64,000 bases of DNA from an uncultured Brevibacillus sp. (GCF_947502445.1 NZ_CANMZW010000005.1:186001-250000); one strand, 5' to 3'. Positions 26,454 to 35,720 are shown, counted from the stretch's first letter. Numbers and translations: made by a program. The notes: generated by a model not told the origin, from the sequence alone.

Positions 26454-28019
26454 TTACTGAATCGATCGGACGTCTACTCCCTTGGTTTTCCAGACACGCA
26501 TAGCCACATCCAGACGAAAGCGCACCTCTGGATCGTTCACATCCATTTGCAAAATTTCCCCAATCCGCTCCAAGCGATACAAAACAGAATTACGGTGAAT
26601 GAACAATTCCTCTGCGACCCGCTTTGTATTTCCGCCCGATCTGAGAAAGGCGCTAAGCGTCGCTACAAGCTCGGTGCCGTATTCCTTGTCGTAACCTACA
26701 AGCGGTTCAATCAAAATGGAGGTCAGCATTGTCAATACCGGGTGTCCCGCTGCATCCAACAGCAAATCCTCCACTAATATCTCATGAAAATGGATGATTT
26801 TTTGTTTGGGCAAAGTGTGCTGACCAATAGATAGCGCTCGATGTGCCTCCATACTGCTGGCGGGAACCTCAACCAGCATCTGGCGTGCTCCCCCAATGCC
26901 CGCAGTAAGCTGCAAATCTGCGAGAAGCTCCTCTTCATGAGGATGCAGCTCCTTTAGCAGTGCTTCTGCATCCTCTCTCTGCTTTTCCACTTCTCCATGG
27001 ACAGATGAGCACAGGACGATCATCGAATCGTTGATGATGACTCCTTTACGGGTATTTACCCCTGGCCTGTTCACCTTTTGAAGAAGCTGATTGTAGAGAA
27101 GCGTATACTGTTCTTCCTGCTTGCTCTTGTCCAGTCCAGCCTTATTCGTAATCCGAACAACGATGACGTAATGAAAGGTGCGCAGCGACATTCCCAGCTG
27201 CTTCGCCCGATAACGAAGCAGGTCTTCCTGGTGAGATGACCCGGAAAAAAGCTCTACCATGAATGATTCCTGCTCACGTTCGCGCTGCAACTGCTGCGAC
27301 TGGCGAATCGTAAACTCAATCGCCAATACGGTTACTGCATGATCAAGACACATTTGCTCGAACCGATCCTGTTCTTTTAATTCCCGGGTAATAACGAGGT
27401 AGCCCATGACCCTGCTTCCTACCTGAAGCACTCTTTTTTCCTTGATTTCAGCAGCTTGAAAATGGGAGGTGCAGCTTTCGATCTCCCCGTTTTCTTTAAG
27501 TACAGCAGTCTCGCAGGCGAGGAGATGTCCTATTAGAACTACCAGCTCTGTCGTTCGCCGATTTAAGACCAGATTCGTAAATTGCTGGTTCACTTCCCGA
27601 ACCTCGCGCAGCATGAATGCCTGCCGATTAAGAATTTGGTCAATAACCGCATGGGTCATATCAATAAAGGAATTTTCCAATGGGATATCAAACAATGGAA
27701 TTCCGTACAGCTCACTCTTGTACAGTGCTTCCTGGGGGATTTCCTGTATGACCTTTCTCGTTTTGATGCCGATCGCCGAGCAGCCAGTCTGATGCATTTC
27801 ATCCAAGAGGCGACTGATAAGTGCAGGTTCATCACGTACGGAGTAGCCTGTCGTTATGATCAATTCATTCGGCCTAAGAAACCCGGTGAGATCGGGCATT
27901 TCCATCGAGGTCATGTAGAAAATCTCTTTATGGATCCCTGCGTGTCCTGCCATCACCTTTGCACCACGAAATACAGGCAGCTGTAAAAGCCGATCTACTG
28001 TAAACGGAGGGTTTTCCAT
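26454..28019 (-). CDS. PucR family transcriptional regulator
   Basis: The 521-aa product has the PucR N-terminal ligand domain (TVDRLLQLPVFRGAKVMAGH, then MEMPDLTGFLRPNELIITTGY). A middle GGDEF-like region follows, and the C-terminal PucR helix-turn-helix lies at about 455-505 (NTKRVAEELFIHRNSVLYRL). Such proteins activate purine or amide-nitrogen catabolic genes in response to a small ligand. ATG 28019 is chosen because GAGG lies eight bases upstream; an in-frame GTG three codons earlier is weaker. The amidase gene lies downstream on the same strand, separated by 436 bp with relic sequence, which suggests a damaged catabolic locus. Confidence 0.88.
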   Translation of the reverse strand: MENPPFTVDRLLQLPVFRGAKVMAGHAGIHKEIFYMTSMEMPDLTGFLRPNELIITTGYSVRDEPALISRLLDEMHQTGCSAIGIKTRKVIQEIPQEALYKSELYGIPLFDIPLENSFIDMTHAVIDQILNRQAFMLREVREVNQQFTNLVLNRRTTELVVLIGHLLACETAVLKENGEIESCTSHFQAAEIKEKRVLQVGSRVMGYLVITRELKEQDRFEQMCLDHAVTVLAIEFTIRQSQQLQREREQESFMVELFSGSSHQEDLLRYRAKQLGMSLRTFHYVIVVRITNKAGLDKSKQEEQYTLLYNQLLQKVNRPGVNTRKGVIINDSMIVLCSSVHGEVEKQREDAEALLKELHPHEEELLADLQLTAGIGGARQMLVEVPASSMEAHRALSIGQHTLPKQKIIHFHEILVEDLLLDAAGHPVLTMLTSILIEPLVGYDKEYGTELVATLSAFLRSGGNTKRVAEELFIHRNSVLYRLERIGEILQMDVNDPEVRFRLDVAMRVWKTKGVDVRSIQ

Positions 28020-28087
28020 TTTCCTCACCTCATTACTCTTACTCTTTCCATGATGCTACCACATTTTACTTTAAAAATGAGATGGAA

Positions 28088-28306
28088 CTATGCCACCATG
28101 CTCGCCACCGCAAAACAAAAAAGGCCATCTTCCTGTTGATAGGAATACGACCTTTTGTGCTTTTGCTGACGGAGTTTTTCCGCTTTTGTTTTGGTCTGTC
28201 TTGCTCTCATGTCTGCAAAGGCAAAGATGCTTCTGTTTTGATCCGGGTTTCGCTTGCCTTCCCTCGCCAGCTTTTCCCGCTGCTTGCGCGCACTGCTTTT
28301 TGCCAT
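28088..28306 (-). CDS. small basic Lys/Arg-rich protein, reading through its own terminator
   Basis: The product from ATG 28306 (GGAGTGAAACAC upstream) begins MAKSSARKQREKLAREGKRN and is very basic. I recognise it as a small Bacillales protein of unknown role, normally about 50 residues. Here the frame does not stop after QQKHKR but continues 24 codons through a clear intrinsic terminator (28121-28154), ending GLFCFAVASMVA. Either the usual stop codon has been lost, or this lineage has a different tail. Possible nucleic-acid binding is suggested only by charge. Confidence 0.65.
   Translation of the reverse strand: MAKSSARKQREKLAREGKRNPDQNRSIFAFADMRARQTKTKAEKLRQQKHKRSYSYQQEDGLFCFAVASMVA
28121..28154 (-). 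terminator. terminator lying inside the small basic protein ORF
   Basis: AAGGTCGTATTCCT and AGGAAGATGGCCTT pair with G-U and mismatch positions, followed by TTTTTTG on the minus strand. Confidence 0.7.
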
Positions 28307-28485
28307 GTGTTTCACTCCTTTGGTGACGAGCATTCCTGTGGTAGCATTCGAATGTCGTTCATGCTGTTATCATAGTACGCTTGCACGAACGATGCAACTA
28401 AAATAGGGGAATATCCAGTAACACTTGTCCATTCCTTTCTTTTGCCAGCGAATATGCTAGTAGAAAACCGGAGGGAGGAAGCTCG

Positions 28486-28749
28486 ATGAAAAGAATTACT
28501 GCTGGACGAGTCGAAAATCAAGTGTATTCCAATCGGGTTCTGCGTTCGGAATTCGATAAAAACTGGCGTACCTTTGTGTCCAGAAACGGGTATGTTATTT
28601 ATATCGCTACTGCCAATCGTGCCAAAGTAACTGTCCTGCTTGCAGATGGATCGAGAAAATTACTTGTCTTTAACCGCGGCGGAAGAGTTTTGGTCGGAGG
28701 CGGTGGAACTAGCCATTACAGAAAACCGCATATTGCAAGAAACCTGTAG
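28486..28749 (+). CDS. uncharacterised 87-aa protein
   Basis: The start is well supported: GGAGGGAGGA precedes the ATG at 28486. The product is basic and beta-rich (VLRSEFDKNWRTFVSRNGYV, then VTVLLADGSRKLLVFNRGG) and ends in a Gly run followed by SHYRKPHIARNL. It has no membrane segment or signal peptide. I know no family name. It is divergent from the small basic protein gene and convergent with the chemoreceptor gene; the shared terminator at 28771-28802 could serve both. Confidence 0.6.
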   Translation: MKRITAGRVENQVYSNRVLRSEFDKNWRTFVSRNGYVIYIATANRAKVTVLLADGSRKLLVFNRGGRVLVGGGGTSHYRKPHIARNL

Positions 28750-28770
28750 GATCGCGAGTAATAAGGAAAA

Positions 28771-28802
28771 AGCCCTGTCTTCTGTGGAAAAAGAGCAGGG
28801 CT
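28771..28802. terminator. terminator between the 87-aa gene and the chemoreceptor
   Basis: AGCCCTG and CAGGGCT form the stem, with five Ts on the minus strand immediately after. Confidence 0.75.
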
Positions 28803-28821
28803 TCGTTACGCCAGCTTATGA

Positions 28822-30798
28822 CTAGTACGTAAATTTATTGATCAAAAGCTTTAATTCCTCAGAGAGTACAGAGAGGGATTGTGCAGAAGCCGAAATTTCT
28901 TGCATCGAGGCAAGCTGTTCCTCTGTGGAGGCTGCTACTTCCTCAGCAGTTTCGGCATTGCCTTTTGCAATCATGGCTAGCTGATTCGCTGTCTCTTTTA
29001 CCTCCTGTACGGCAGCTACGATCTGTTGGGCAATCACAGAGACTTCATCAATATGCGGTGTCGTTTGTTTTGTACTCTCCATGATTTGCTCAAATTTGTG
29101 GATTGTATCGGTAGAAAGCTCCAAACCGTTCGCTACATCCTGTTTGACCTTCTCCATGTTTTCCACGGATTCTTTCGTTTCTTTTTGAATTTCCGTAATC
29201 AATTCCGAGATTTGCTTGGCTGACTCCTGGGACTGCTCAGCCAATAGGCGCACCTCTGTGGCTACGACAGAGAAGCCTTTTCCATGCTCACCCGCACGCG
29301 CCGCTTCAATCGCTGCATTGAGAGCGAGCAGATTCGTTTGCTGCGATATTCCGCTAATCACTTCCGAGATGCTTCCGATCTCTTTGGAGCGATCATACAG
29401 CGACTTGATCATATGATCGGATTTCTCCACAGATTCGTGTATCGAGTTCATTTGCACCATGACCAGATTGACAGAGTTTCCACCTTCATTTGCCTGATCG
29501 GTTGTATGCTTGGCAAGTTCAGTCAGGAGATGCACACTCTCGACGATACGAGTAACGCCTGAAGAAATTTCCTGCAAGGAATCTACATTGTGATCGATGC
29601 GTGTCGTTTGTTTCTCTGCGCTGGTTGCCACTTCCTGCACGGCTGTCGCTACTTGCTCGGTTGCACTACTGGTCTGTTCTGCGCTGGCGGTCAATTGCTC
29701 TGAGGATGCCGCCACCAGCTCTGCTCTCGCTTCCACATCCTGAATGAGCGAGCGAAGATTTTCCTGCATCGTGTTGAAGGCTTGACCCAACTCACCAATC
29801 TCATCGTGCGAGCGTACTTCGATCGTTTCCGTCAAGACGCCTTCGCTAACCCTGACAGCATTAACTTTAATCGTACGAATGGATTGGATAATGGAACGCA
29901 AAATGATCATCATGAGAATACCACCCGCAAGCAAGCAAACCACGATGGTCAAAACTGTATTTACAAAAATTGGCTGTGCCGAATCATCCACCTCTGATGT
30001 ATACATTGAGCCGGCAACCTTCCAGCCAGTCTCCTTGTTAGTAGTGTAAAACATCTCTTTTTCCTGCTGTTCCAGCTCATACTTCAATTTGCCCTCATTT
30101 TCCAGATACAGCTGATCGTAAAAGCTTTCGGTCGCCTCTGTTCCTGCCGCCATCATCGGGTGAACAACGTATTTCTTGTTTTTGTCCAAAATCATGATAT
30201 AGCCTTCTGTGCCGATATTTACGGCATTGGCAACCTCTTTAATTTGTTCAATCCCGAGCGTGATACCGACGACACCTGAGCCGTCATTCGTGGCTTTGGA
30301 AATCGTCACTATGATATTGCCTGTAACCGAGGATACATACGGCTCTGTAATAAAGACCGATCCTTTGCTTGCCATCGCATTTGTATACCAATCTCTTGTA
30401 CGCGGGTCAAAATCAGCCTTTACCTCTTGCTTTGGAGAACGGAAATACTGTCCAGCCTCCGTACCCACGCTAATACTCGCTGATTCCGGATGCATGCCCA
30501 TATACAAGTCCAAATACTGCAGGATCTCGGAACCATCTGCTTGTGAATATTGGCTTTCCTTGATGAGCGTTGCGAGGTAATCTGCATCCTTCATTTTTGG
30601 CTCAATGGTATTCGTAATAATCGAATTGACCAGACTTACATTTTCATTGGCGCTTTTCATGATCTGTACTTCAATTTCTCGTTTGGCTGTGTCGAAAGCC
30701 AACGTTCCAATCACAACGGAAGGAACAATCAATATCAGCAGAAAAGCCGATATTAATTTGGTTTTGAAATTGCTTCTGAACCACCTATTCTGTCTCAT
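28822..30798 (-). CDS. methyl-accepting chemotaxis protein with dCache sensor
   Basis: The product is about 658 aa. TM1 lies at about 12-35. An extracytoplasmic double-Cache sensor (about 40-275) contains [25 protein letters not shown]2 lies at about 278-300 and HAMP at about 303-355. The long coiled-coil signalling domain has the hairpin tip [31 protein letters not shown]. It relays ligand occupancy to CheA/CheW. The sensor resembles amino-acid-binding dCache domains, although the residue following VVGI is Thr-Leu rather than the usual Asp-rich block, so the ligand is open. ATG 30798 or a GTG two codons earlier could be the start; neither has a strong ribosome site. Confidence 0.93.
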   Translation of the reverse strand: MRQNRWFRSNFKTKLISAFLLILIVPSVVIGTLAFDTAKREIEVQIMKSANENVSLVNSIITNTIEPKMKDADYLATLIKESQYSQADGSEILQYLDLYMGMHPESASISVGTEAGQYFRSPKQEVKADFDPRTRDWYTNAMASKGSVFITEPYVSSVTGNIIVTISKATNDGSGVVGITLGIEQIKEVANAVNIGTEGYIMILDKNKKYVVHPMMAAGTEATESFYDQLYLENEGKLKYELEQQEKEMFYTTNKETGWKVAGSMYTSEVDDSAQPIFVNTVLTIVVCLLAGGILMMIILRSIIQSIRTIKVNAVRVSEGVLTETIEVRSHDEIGELGQAFNTMQENLRSLIQDVEARAELVAASSEQLTASAEQTSSATEQVATAVQEVATSAEKQTTRIDHNVDSLQEISSGVTRIVESVHLLTELAKHTTDQANEGGNSVNLVMVQMNSIHESVEKSDHMIKSLYDRSKEIGSISEVISGISQQTNLLALNAAIEAARAGEHGKGFSVVATEVRLLAEQSQESAKQISELITEIQKETKESVENMEKVKQDVANGLELSTDTIHKFEQIMESTKQTTPHIDEVSVIAQQIVAAVQEVKETANQLAMIAKGNAETAEEVAASTEEQLASMQEISASAQSLSVLSEELKLLINKFTY

Positions 30799-30950
30799 GT
30801 TCACTTGTTGTCATCTTCTTTCTAGATTGTTTTAGGGAGTAAAAGAGTAGAAATAAATCCCAATGTCTTATATCGGTAAGTGACTTACAAAGCATTAGTG
30901 AAATGATTGTAAATATACTAAAATCATGTTCCATTCAGAAACAAAAGAAA

Positions 30951-30988
30951 GCTTGATCCCCCGGCAAACAACTCCCGAGGAATCAAGC
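30951..30988 (-). terminator. terminator of the M20 amidohydrolase operon
   Basis: GCTTGAT and ATCAAGC with inner CTCGGG/CCGGGG pairing form a hairpin followed by TTTCTTTTG on the minus strand. Confidence 0.75.
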
Positions 30989-31007
30989 AAACGGCTAGTA
31001 ATGCTGC

Positions 31008-32228
31008 TTATTTGGAGTAAACGGCGCCTTCCTCCGCTTCACTCGCATGTTTTTGCTGATACGCAACAATAATCGAGCAAAATCCTTTGGCGGAAACTAC
31101 CATGGCCCGCTCGTCAAAATCGAATTTGGCACTGTGATGCGGATGAACATCTGCTGGATTCTCCATCTGCGCCCCGGTAAAGAAGAAGCTGCCCGGCACC
31201 TTTTGCGTGTAATAGGAGAAATCCTCTCCCGGCATGACAGGCGGAGTCTCTACTACATTCGCGCCATCAACAGTAGTGAGCGCCTCTTTCGCAAGTCTCG
31301 TTTCAGCGGGATGATTGTACAGTGCATCATAGCCGCGTGCGTAGTTGACTTCTGCTACTGCATCATTGGCTTCTGCTACGGTGGTCGCAATTTTTATCAA
31401 CGACTGCTCAGCCATGTCTCTCACTTCCGGATCATAGGTGCGAACCGTTCCCGTCAGCACAGCAGATTCCGGAATCACGTTAAACGCATCTCCTGCGTGA
31501 AATGATCCGATCGAAACAACCAGCTGCTTTAATGGGTCCACTTTTCGGCTCGCAATCGTCTGCAGATTCATCGCGATCTGTGCGCCAATGATGATCGGGT
31601 CAACTGTTTCGTGCGGAATAGCCCCGTGTCCACCCTTTCCCTTTACGGTAATCGTAAATTTGTCGGCAGCTGCTTGAATATAGCCTTCGCGGTAATACAC
31701 ATTGCCAAACGGCATCGTGCTCTGCAAGTGGCATCCGTAAATGACATCAACCCCGTCGAGGCAGCCGTCCTCAATCATCGGTCGGGCTCCTCCTGGTGCA
31801 AGCTCTTCAGCAAACTGATGGATAAAGACTACCGTCCCTGGAAGCTGGTCCCGATATTTCGTCAGCACTTTTGCTGTCCCGAGTAGCGCCGCCGTGTGCC
31901 CGTCATGTCCGCATGCATGCATCACACCAGGAACAGTCGAGCGATACTCCACGTCTTTTTCATCCTGGATAGGAAGCGCATCGAAATCCGCCCGCAGCGC
32001 AATCGTTTGCCCTGGCTTGCCGCCTATTAACGTTCCGACAACACCTCGTCCACCTACATTTCTTCTAACCTCCAGACCTAGCCCTTCCAAAAAGTCTGCG
32101 ATCAGTGCAGGTGTCCGAACCTCGTGGAATGATAGCTCTGGATGGCGATGCAAGTCTCGACGAATCGCAATCATCTCTGCTTCTACTTCCTCTACTGCGA
32201 TGTGGAGCTCCTGCAATAATTCTTTCAT
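31008..32228 (-). CDS. M20D family amidohydrolase (N-acyl amino acid / hippurate hydrolase type)
   Basis: The 406-aa product begins with the typical RDLHRHPELSFHE (about 24-36). The di-metal motifs follow: MHACGHDGHTA (about 103-113), FAEELAPGGA, IYGCHLQ and the C-terminal PADVHPHHSAKFDFDE. The middle dimerisation domain shows GKGGHGAIPHETVDPI. These enzymes cleave N-acyl amino acids or hippurate-like amides. AAGGAT lies before the ATG. The gene is 54 bp behind a 3-hydroxyacyl-CoA dehydrogenase gene, suggesting that both act on one acyl-amide or fatty-acid-derived substrate. Confidence 0.9.
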   Translation of the reverse strand: MKELLQELHIAVEEVEAEMIAIRRDLHRHPELSFHEVRTPALIADFLEGLGLEVRRNVGGRGVVGTLIGGKPGQTIALRADFDALPIQDEKDVEYRSTVPGVMHACGHDGHTAALLGTAKVLTKYRDQLPGTVVFIHQFAEELAPGGARPMIEDGCLDGVDVIYGCHLQSTMPFGNVYYREGYIQAAADKFTITVKGKGGHGAIPHETVDPIIIGAQIAMNLQTIASRKVDPLKQLVVSIGSFHAGDAFNVIPESAVLTGTVRTYDPEVRDMAEQSLIKIATTVAEANDAVAEVNYARGYDALYNHPAETRLAKEALTTVDGANVVETPPVMPGEDFSYYTQKVPGSFFFTGAQMENPADVHPHHSAKFDFDERAMVVSAKGFCSIIVAYQQKHASEAEEGAVYSK

Positions 32229-32282
32229 GTTTACCCATCCTTTTCTATTTTTAATGCAGAATATTACAAATTCAATACCTTC

Positions 32283-33215
32283 TTAGCCTTGCTTCATTTT
32301 CCCCAAACGAATGAATTGCTCATCTCGCTCATGCAGCCTTTTTTCAACAGACGTATTGTGATACGAGTAAATCCCTACCCCTGTTTTTGTTCCCAGCTCG
32401 CCTTTTGCTACCCGCTCCTCGATCAGTGCCGGAGCGCTTTTGGATGGATCCAATACAGGAGTCAAATTGTCCATGACGCGCTTCCACGTATCGAGGCCTC
32501 CGAGATCAGCCGTTTCAATCGGACCGACAAATGCCCAGCGAAACCCGATTCCGTCTTTCATCACCGTGTCAATTTCTTCGGCATCTGCGACCCCCGCTTC
32601 CACTAAAGAGAAGGCTTCCCTCATCAGCGCTGCTTGCAAGCGATTGGCGATAAAGCCTGGAACGTCTTTTTTCAACAGGACTGGAGATTTGCCTATTTGT
32701 TTCATCAGCTTTTGCATCGTCTGCACGACTTCTTCGGAAGTGGTTTCATGCCGTACGATTTCGACTAAAGGTACGAGCTGTGCTGGATTGAAAAAATGTG
32801 TAATGATAAATCGCTGTGGAGTTTTTACCTTTTCGATCAGGCGCGAAATGGAGAATGTAGACGTGTTTGAAGCGATGATCGCATCTGGTCTGGCGAATTC
32901 CTCTAGCTTCGCAAACAAATCCCATTTGAGCTCGATTACTTCAGGGATGGCTTCTGTAATGACCGCTGCCTCAGCTGCAGCCTGTTTCAGATCCGTTGTC
33001 AAAAGGATTCGTTCCAACGCCTCATGCTTTGCCTGCTCGGTGATGACGTTTTCTGTCACGAGCAGTGACAAGCTTCTCTCCACGCTCTTTTTGGCACTCA
33101 ACAAAAGCTCGTCCTGCAAGTCGTACAAAGCGACTACAAAACCAGCCAGCGCATAAAGCTGAGCGATTCCATGTCCCATCACACCTGAACCGATCACCGC
33201 TACTTGCTTTGCCAT
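32283..33215 (-). CDS. 3-hydroxyacyl-CoA dehydrogenase family protein
   Basis: The 310-aa product opens with the NAD-binding Rossmann motif VAVIGSGVMGHGIAQLYA. It shows the catalytic His in FIITHFFNPAQLVPLVE and the Glu of the family, followed by DVPGFIANRLQAALMREA, which starts the C-terminal domain. It oxidises an L-3-hydroxyacyl-CoA (or a related hydroxy acid) with NAD+. Start ATG 33215 has AGGAGG nine bases upstream. It lies just upstream of the M20 gene on the same strand and downstream of a GntR regulator gene that ends in its own terminator. Confidence 0.9.
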   Translation of the reverse strand: MAKQVAVIGSGVMGHGIAQLYALAGFVVALYDLQDELLLSAKKSVERSLSLLVTENVITEQAKHEALERILLTTDLKQAAAEAAVITEAIPEVIELKWDLFAKLEEFARPDAIIASNTSTFSISRLIEKVKTPQRFIITHFFNPAQLVPLVEIVRHETTSEEVVQTMQKLMKQIGKSPVLLKKDVPGFIANRLQAALMREAFSLVEAGVADAEEIDTVMKDGIGFRWAFVGPIETADLGGLDTWKRVMDNLTPVLDPSKSAPALIEERVAKGELGTKTGVGIYSYHNTSVEKRLHERDEQFIRLGKMKQG

Positions 33216-33241
33216 ATATCGCATCCTCCTAACGTATTACA

Positions 33242-33259
33242 TTGATTATTATTGATTAA
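33242..33259. promoter_or_regulatory. direct repeat in the dehydrogenase promoter region
   Basis: ATTGATTA occurs at 33242-33249 and again at 33252-33259, one helical turn apart, about 30 bp upstream of the dehydrogenase start. It is a possible regulator site. Confidence 0.3.
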
Positions 33260-33310
33260 TAAACTTTTCCATAGACAATAGGGATTTTCCTTTTTGACGC
33301 AGTAAAAAAA

Positions 33311-33336
33311 GCCATTGTCCTCGTCGGGAAAATGGC
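33311..33336 (-). terminator. terminator after the GntR regulator
   Basis: GCCATT and AATGGC form the stem, followed by TTTTTTT on the minus strand, ten bases after the stop at 33346. Confidence 0.85.
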
Positions 33337-33345
33337 CTGATCATA

Positions 33346-34017
33346 CTACTCCGCCGGATAATCACTCATGATGTCCAATTTGACTTCCTCGATATGCATT
33401 TCCATCAGTCGTTTTGCTTCTTCGATCTTTTTTGCCTGCATCGCTGTTATTATGTTTTTATGAAACTCGATTGCCCGATGCGGCCTGTCCAGGTTCCTGG
33501 TCATGATAATCCCGAACCACTTGACCTGTACCTCCAGAGAATCCATGATTGCGATTAGTCTGGAGTTATCGGAATGACTGATCAGCGTGCGATGAAAATT
33601 GCGATCGTGAGCAAAAAAGAGATCGGGGTTGCCCTTCCCTAGCTCCGCCTCAGCCTGCTCTGCCTCTTTCAGGAGAGCGAGATAGCTTTCCTCGGAAAGA
33701 TGTGGTGCTGCTAGTTCCACCGCAGTAGATTCTAGCGGCTTCCTTACATTATAGAGGTCTTCGATGGCTTTTTTATTGGGCGTGCTGACAAAAGTACCAG
33801 AACGTGGCCTCACTTCTATCAAGTTATCAATCTGCAGTCTATTTAAGGCATCGCGTACAGGAGTACGACTAACACCAAGCTCCGCCATCAATTCGTCATA
33901 GTCAATACGAGAGCCTGGCTTCAGGTTGTTATGTACGATTTTGTCACGTAGATAAAGATAGACGCGCTCATGCAGATTTAAATTATCAAACATCCCTGAT
34001 TTGCCCAATCCTATCAT
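33346..34017 (-). CDS. GntR family regulator, FCD (FadR-like) subfamily
   Basis: The 223-aa product has an N-terminal winged helix (about 15-80) with GSRIDYDELMAELGVSRTPV and NLIEVRPRSGTFVSTP. The all-helical FCD ligand domain contains the metal-ligand pattern FFAHDRNFHRTLI (Asp/His), and a second His region near the end. FCD regulators commonly sense organic acids and repress catabolic operons. ATG 34017 has AAGG touching it; ATG 33993 is an alternative start. It sits between the dehydrogenase/M20 unit and the cupin/SDR unit and is a natural candidate to control one or both. Confidence 0.85.
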   Translation of the reverse strand: MIGLGKSGMFDNLNLHERVYLYLRDKIVHNNLKPGSRIDYDELMAELGVSRTPVRDALNRLQIDNLIEVRPRSGTFVSTPNKKAIEDLYNVRKPLESTAVELAAPHLSEESYLALLKEAEQAEAELGKGNPDLFFAHDRNFHRTLISHSDNSRLIAIMDSLEVQVKWFGIIMTRNLDRPHRAIEFHKNIITAMQAKKIEEAKRLMEMHIEEVKLDIMSDYPAE

Positions 34018-34199
34018 CCTTCAATCCGTATTTCTTCCTTTATTGTAACAGATTAGAATCCTCTCTCCCATCTTAATGCCATGCTTTGGAAAAGAAGCTG
34101 CGATCACTTGGGAATCTTCCCCACTTTAGCAAAATCACAGGCTATCAACAAGCCATAAATCGTGACTTCACGTAAATAACATGCACATAGCTGCTGCCC

Positions 34200-34250
34200 T
34201 TCATAAAAAAACCTCTATCGAGGCTTCCCCATTGAGGGCGACCGCAAAAC
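34200..34250. repeat. dispersed repeat copy R1 (partial)
   Basis: TTCATAAAAAAACCTCTATC, followed by GAGGCTTCC and GCGACCGC, matches the left part of copies R2 and R3. The CCTC-GATA-GAGG hairpin with a T run on the minus strand can itself act as a terminator. Confidence 0.65.
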
Positions 34251-34275
34251 GACGCGAAGAGCTTCTCCGCGTCGT
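34249..34275 (-). terminator. terminator after the cupin gene
   Basis: ACGACGCG and CGCGTCGT form a perfect 8-bp stem followed by TTTT on the minus strand. Confidence 0.75.
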
Positions 34276-34293
34276 ACCGTATTGAAGAGGCGT

Positions 34294-34773
34294 TTAAAAT
34301 TGCAAGTCTTTCATTGGGATATTGTGCTTTTCACAGTATTCCTTGTACAGCTTCAGCTTGGTAAATACATCGTCCTGATAGGTGATCTGGTCGTTTTCAT
34401 CCAAATATTGAATCACGCCTTGGAGCATGAACAGCGTAATCATCTCTTCTTCCCCATCTACAACGAGAGTATGGATGTCACCTGGTGGCTCATAAACGAA
34501 CGTACCTGGCCTTGCAACCCACTCTCTTTCCAAATAGCGCCACTCACCTTGCAGTGTGAACGCCATGACTTGTCCACCCGAGTGACGATGACGGTTAACA
34601 GCCCCGCCTGGTCTTACTTTCAGCAAATTGATCCAGCTCCCCGTTGCGAGGTCAAACCGCACTGGCTTGAACCATACACGGTCCGATTGTGGGACCCAAG
34701 GAATCTCTGTGCTGTCAATCGCTTGATCTGGCAGCTGCATCATTTCGGTAAATTGATTCAATGTCATTGTCAT
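34294..34773 (-). CDS. cupin protein, 2,4'-dihydroxyacetophenone dioxygenase family
   Basis: The 159-aa product is a single-domain cupin. The first motif GGAVNRHRHSGGQVMAFTLQG carries three His-type metal ligands, and the second motif is PPGDIHTLVV. RFDLATGSWINLLKVRPGG before it and the overall length match the 2,4'-dihydroxyacetophenone dioxygenase-like family, iron enzymes that cleave a C-C bond next to a carbonyl. The actual substrate is not known. It lies 35 bp behind the SDR gene and they should form one operon, ending at the terminator 34249-34275. Confidence 0.82.
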   Translation of the reverse strand: MTMTLNQFTEMMQLPDQAIDSTEIPWVPQSDRVWFKPVRFDLATGSWINLLKVRPGGAVNRHRHSGGQVMAFTLQGEWRYLEREWVARPGTFVYEPPGDIHTLVVDGEEEMITLFMLQGVIQYLDENDQITYQDDVFTKLKLYKEYCEKHNIPMKDLQF

Positions 34774-34808
34774 GGTAATTCCCTCACTTTTTTATCGGAT
34801 TTATTATG

Positions 34809-35591
34809 TTAAGCAATAGGTGTTGCGGGTGGGTAAAGCATCGGATCACCAGCAAGCAGTCCGCCGTCAATCGGGAGAACAGCTCCGGTCACAAAGCTGG
34901 CATCGTGTGACGTGAGAAAATCAATCACGGCTGCCACTTCCTCTGGCTTGCCGTATCTGCCTTGCGGTGTGCGGGATAAAATCCGTTCCCGGAAAGCCGG
35001 GTTTTGCGTAGCTCCGGAAGACAGCGGCGTTTCGATATACCCTGGACTGACCGAATTCACACGGATGCCGTACTTCGCCCATGATACCGCCAAAGATTTT
35101 GTCACCTGCACGATCCCTCCTTTGGAGGCTGCATACGAAAGCAGATTTTCGCTGCCATAATGGGCAAGCATAGAGCTAAAGTTGACGATGGCTCCCTCGC
35201 CGCCCTGCGCCATATAGGGCTGAACCGCCTGACACATGAATACAGTGCCACTCAGGTTTACTTGCAAAACCGCCTGTAACTCTGTGTCTTTGACGTCAGT
35301 CGCGGGGGTGCGCCTGATGATTCCTGCAGCATTCACCAGGATGTGGATGTCTCCCAGCGCTTCGAACGCTCTTTTGGCAATATCGCGAGCCTGCGCTTGA
35401 TCTGTCACATCTCCTCCGATGAAGTGGACGTCTGCCCCCTTCTCCCTGAGCTGATGCGCGATCTCCTTGCCTTTTTCCTCCGCCAAGTCAACGACTGCAA
35501 CGGCATACCCTTTTTCAACAAATCGGTTCACAACGGCGAATCCTAGGCCAGAGGCACCGCCTGTAACAATAGCAGCACGTCTTTTTTCCAT
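34809..35591 (-). CDS. short-chain dehydrogenase/reductase (SDR)
   Basis: The 260-aa product shows classical SDR motifs: TGGASGLGFAVV (cofactor loop), NAAGIIRR (residues about 87-94), active-site Ser in NFSSMLAHYG and YAASKGGIVQVTK with the catalytic Tyr-x-x-x-Lys, then SPGYIETPL and the C-terminal DGGLLAGDP. An acidic residue after the second strand (VVDLAEEKG) points to NAD(H) preference. The substrate is a hydroxy or keto compound not determinable here. First gene of the SDR-cupin operon. GGAGG precedes ATG 35591. Confidence 0.9.
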   Translation of the reverse strand: MEKRRAAIVTGGASGLGFAVVNRFVEKGYAVAVVDLAEEKGKEIAHQLREKGADVHFIGGDVTDQAQARDIAKRAFEALGDIHILVNAAGIIRRTPATDVKDTELQAVLQVNLSGTVFMCQAVQPYMAQGGEGAIVNFSSMLAHYGSENLLSYAASKGGIVQVTKSLAVSWAKYGIRVNSVSPGYIETPLSSGATQNPAFRERILSRTPQGRYGKPEEVAAVIDFLTSHDASFVTGAVLPIDGGLLAGDPMLYPPATPIA

Positions 35592-35653
35592 CGGAAGCCC
35601 TCCTTAACAAGAGTCATCATGTCATTATTGGATGATTATCTGAAATCTAATAT

Positions 35654-35665
35654 CTGATGTATCAG
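35654..35665. promoter_or_regulatory. CTGAT-GT-ATCAG palindrome in the SDR leader
   Basis: The inverted repeat CTGATGTATCAG lies just downstream of the predicted promoter (35683-35712), a position suiting a repressor. Short palindromes of this kind are typical FCD-GntR operators, and such a regulator is encoded in the same cluster. Confidence 0.4.
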
Positions 35666-35682
35666 TTTGTTATTTCATGATT

Positions 35683-35712
35683 ATATTACTAGCCCTGTTT
35701 ATAAACTGTCAA
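35683..35712 (-). promoter_or_regulatory. predicted sigma-A promoter of the SDR-cupin operon
   Basis: On the minus strand TTGACA (35712-35707) is followed after 18 bp by TAATAT (35688-35683), about 90 bp before the SDR start. Confidence 0.5.
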
Positions 35713-35720
35713 TGAATTTT

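Noticed and set aside
26007..26777. 256-codon plus-strand frame
   Set aside because: It is antisense to the pucR C-terminus and has protein-unlike composition; the minus strand explains the coding signal.
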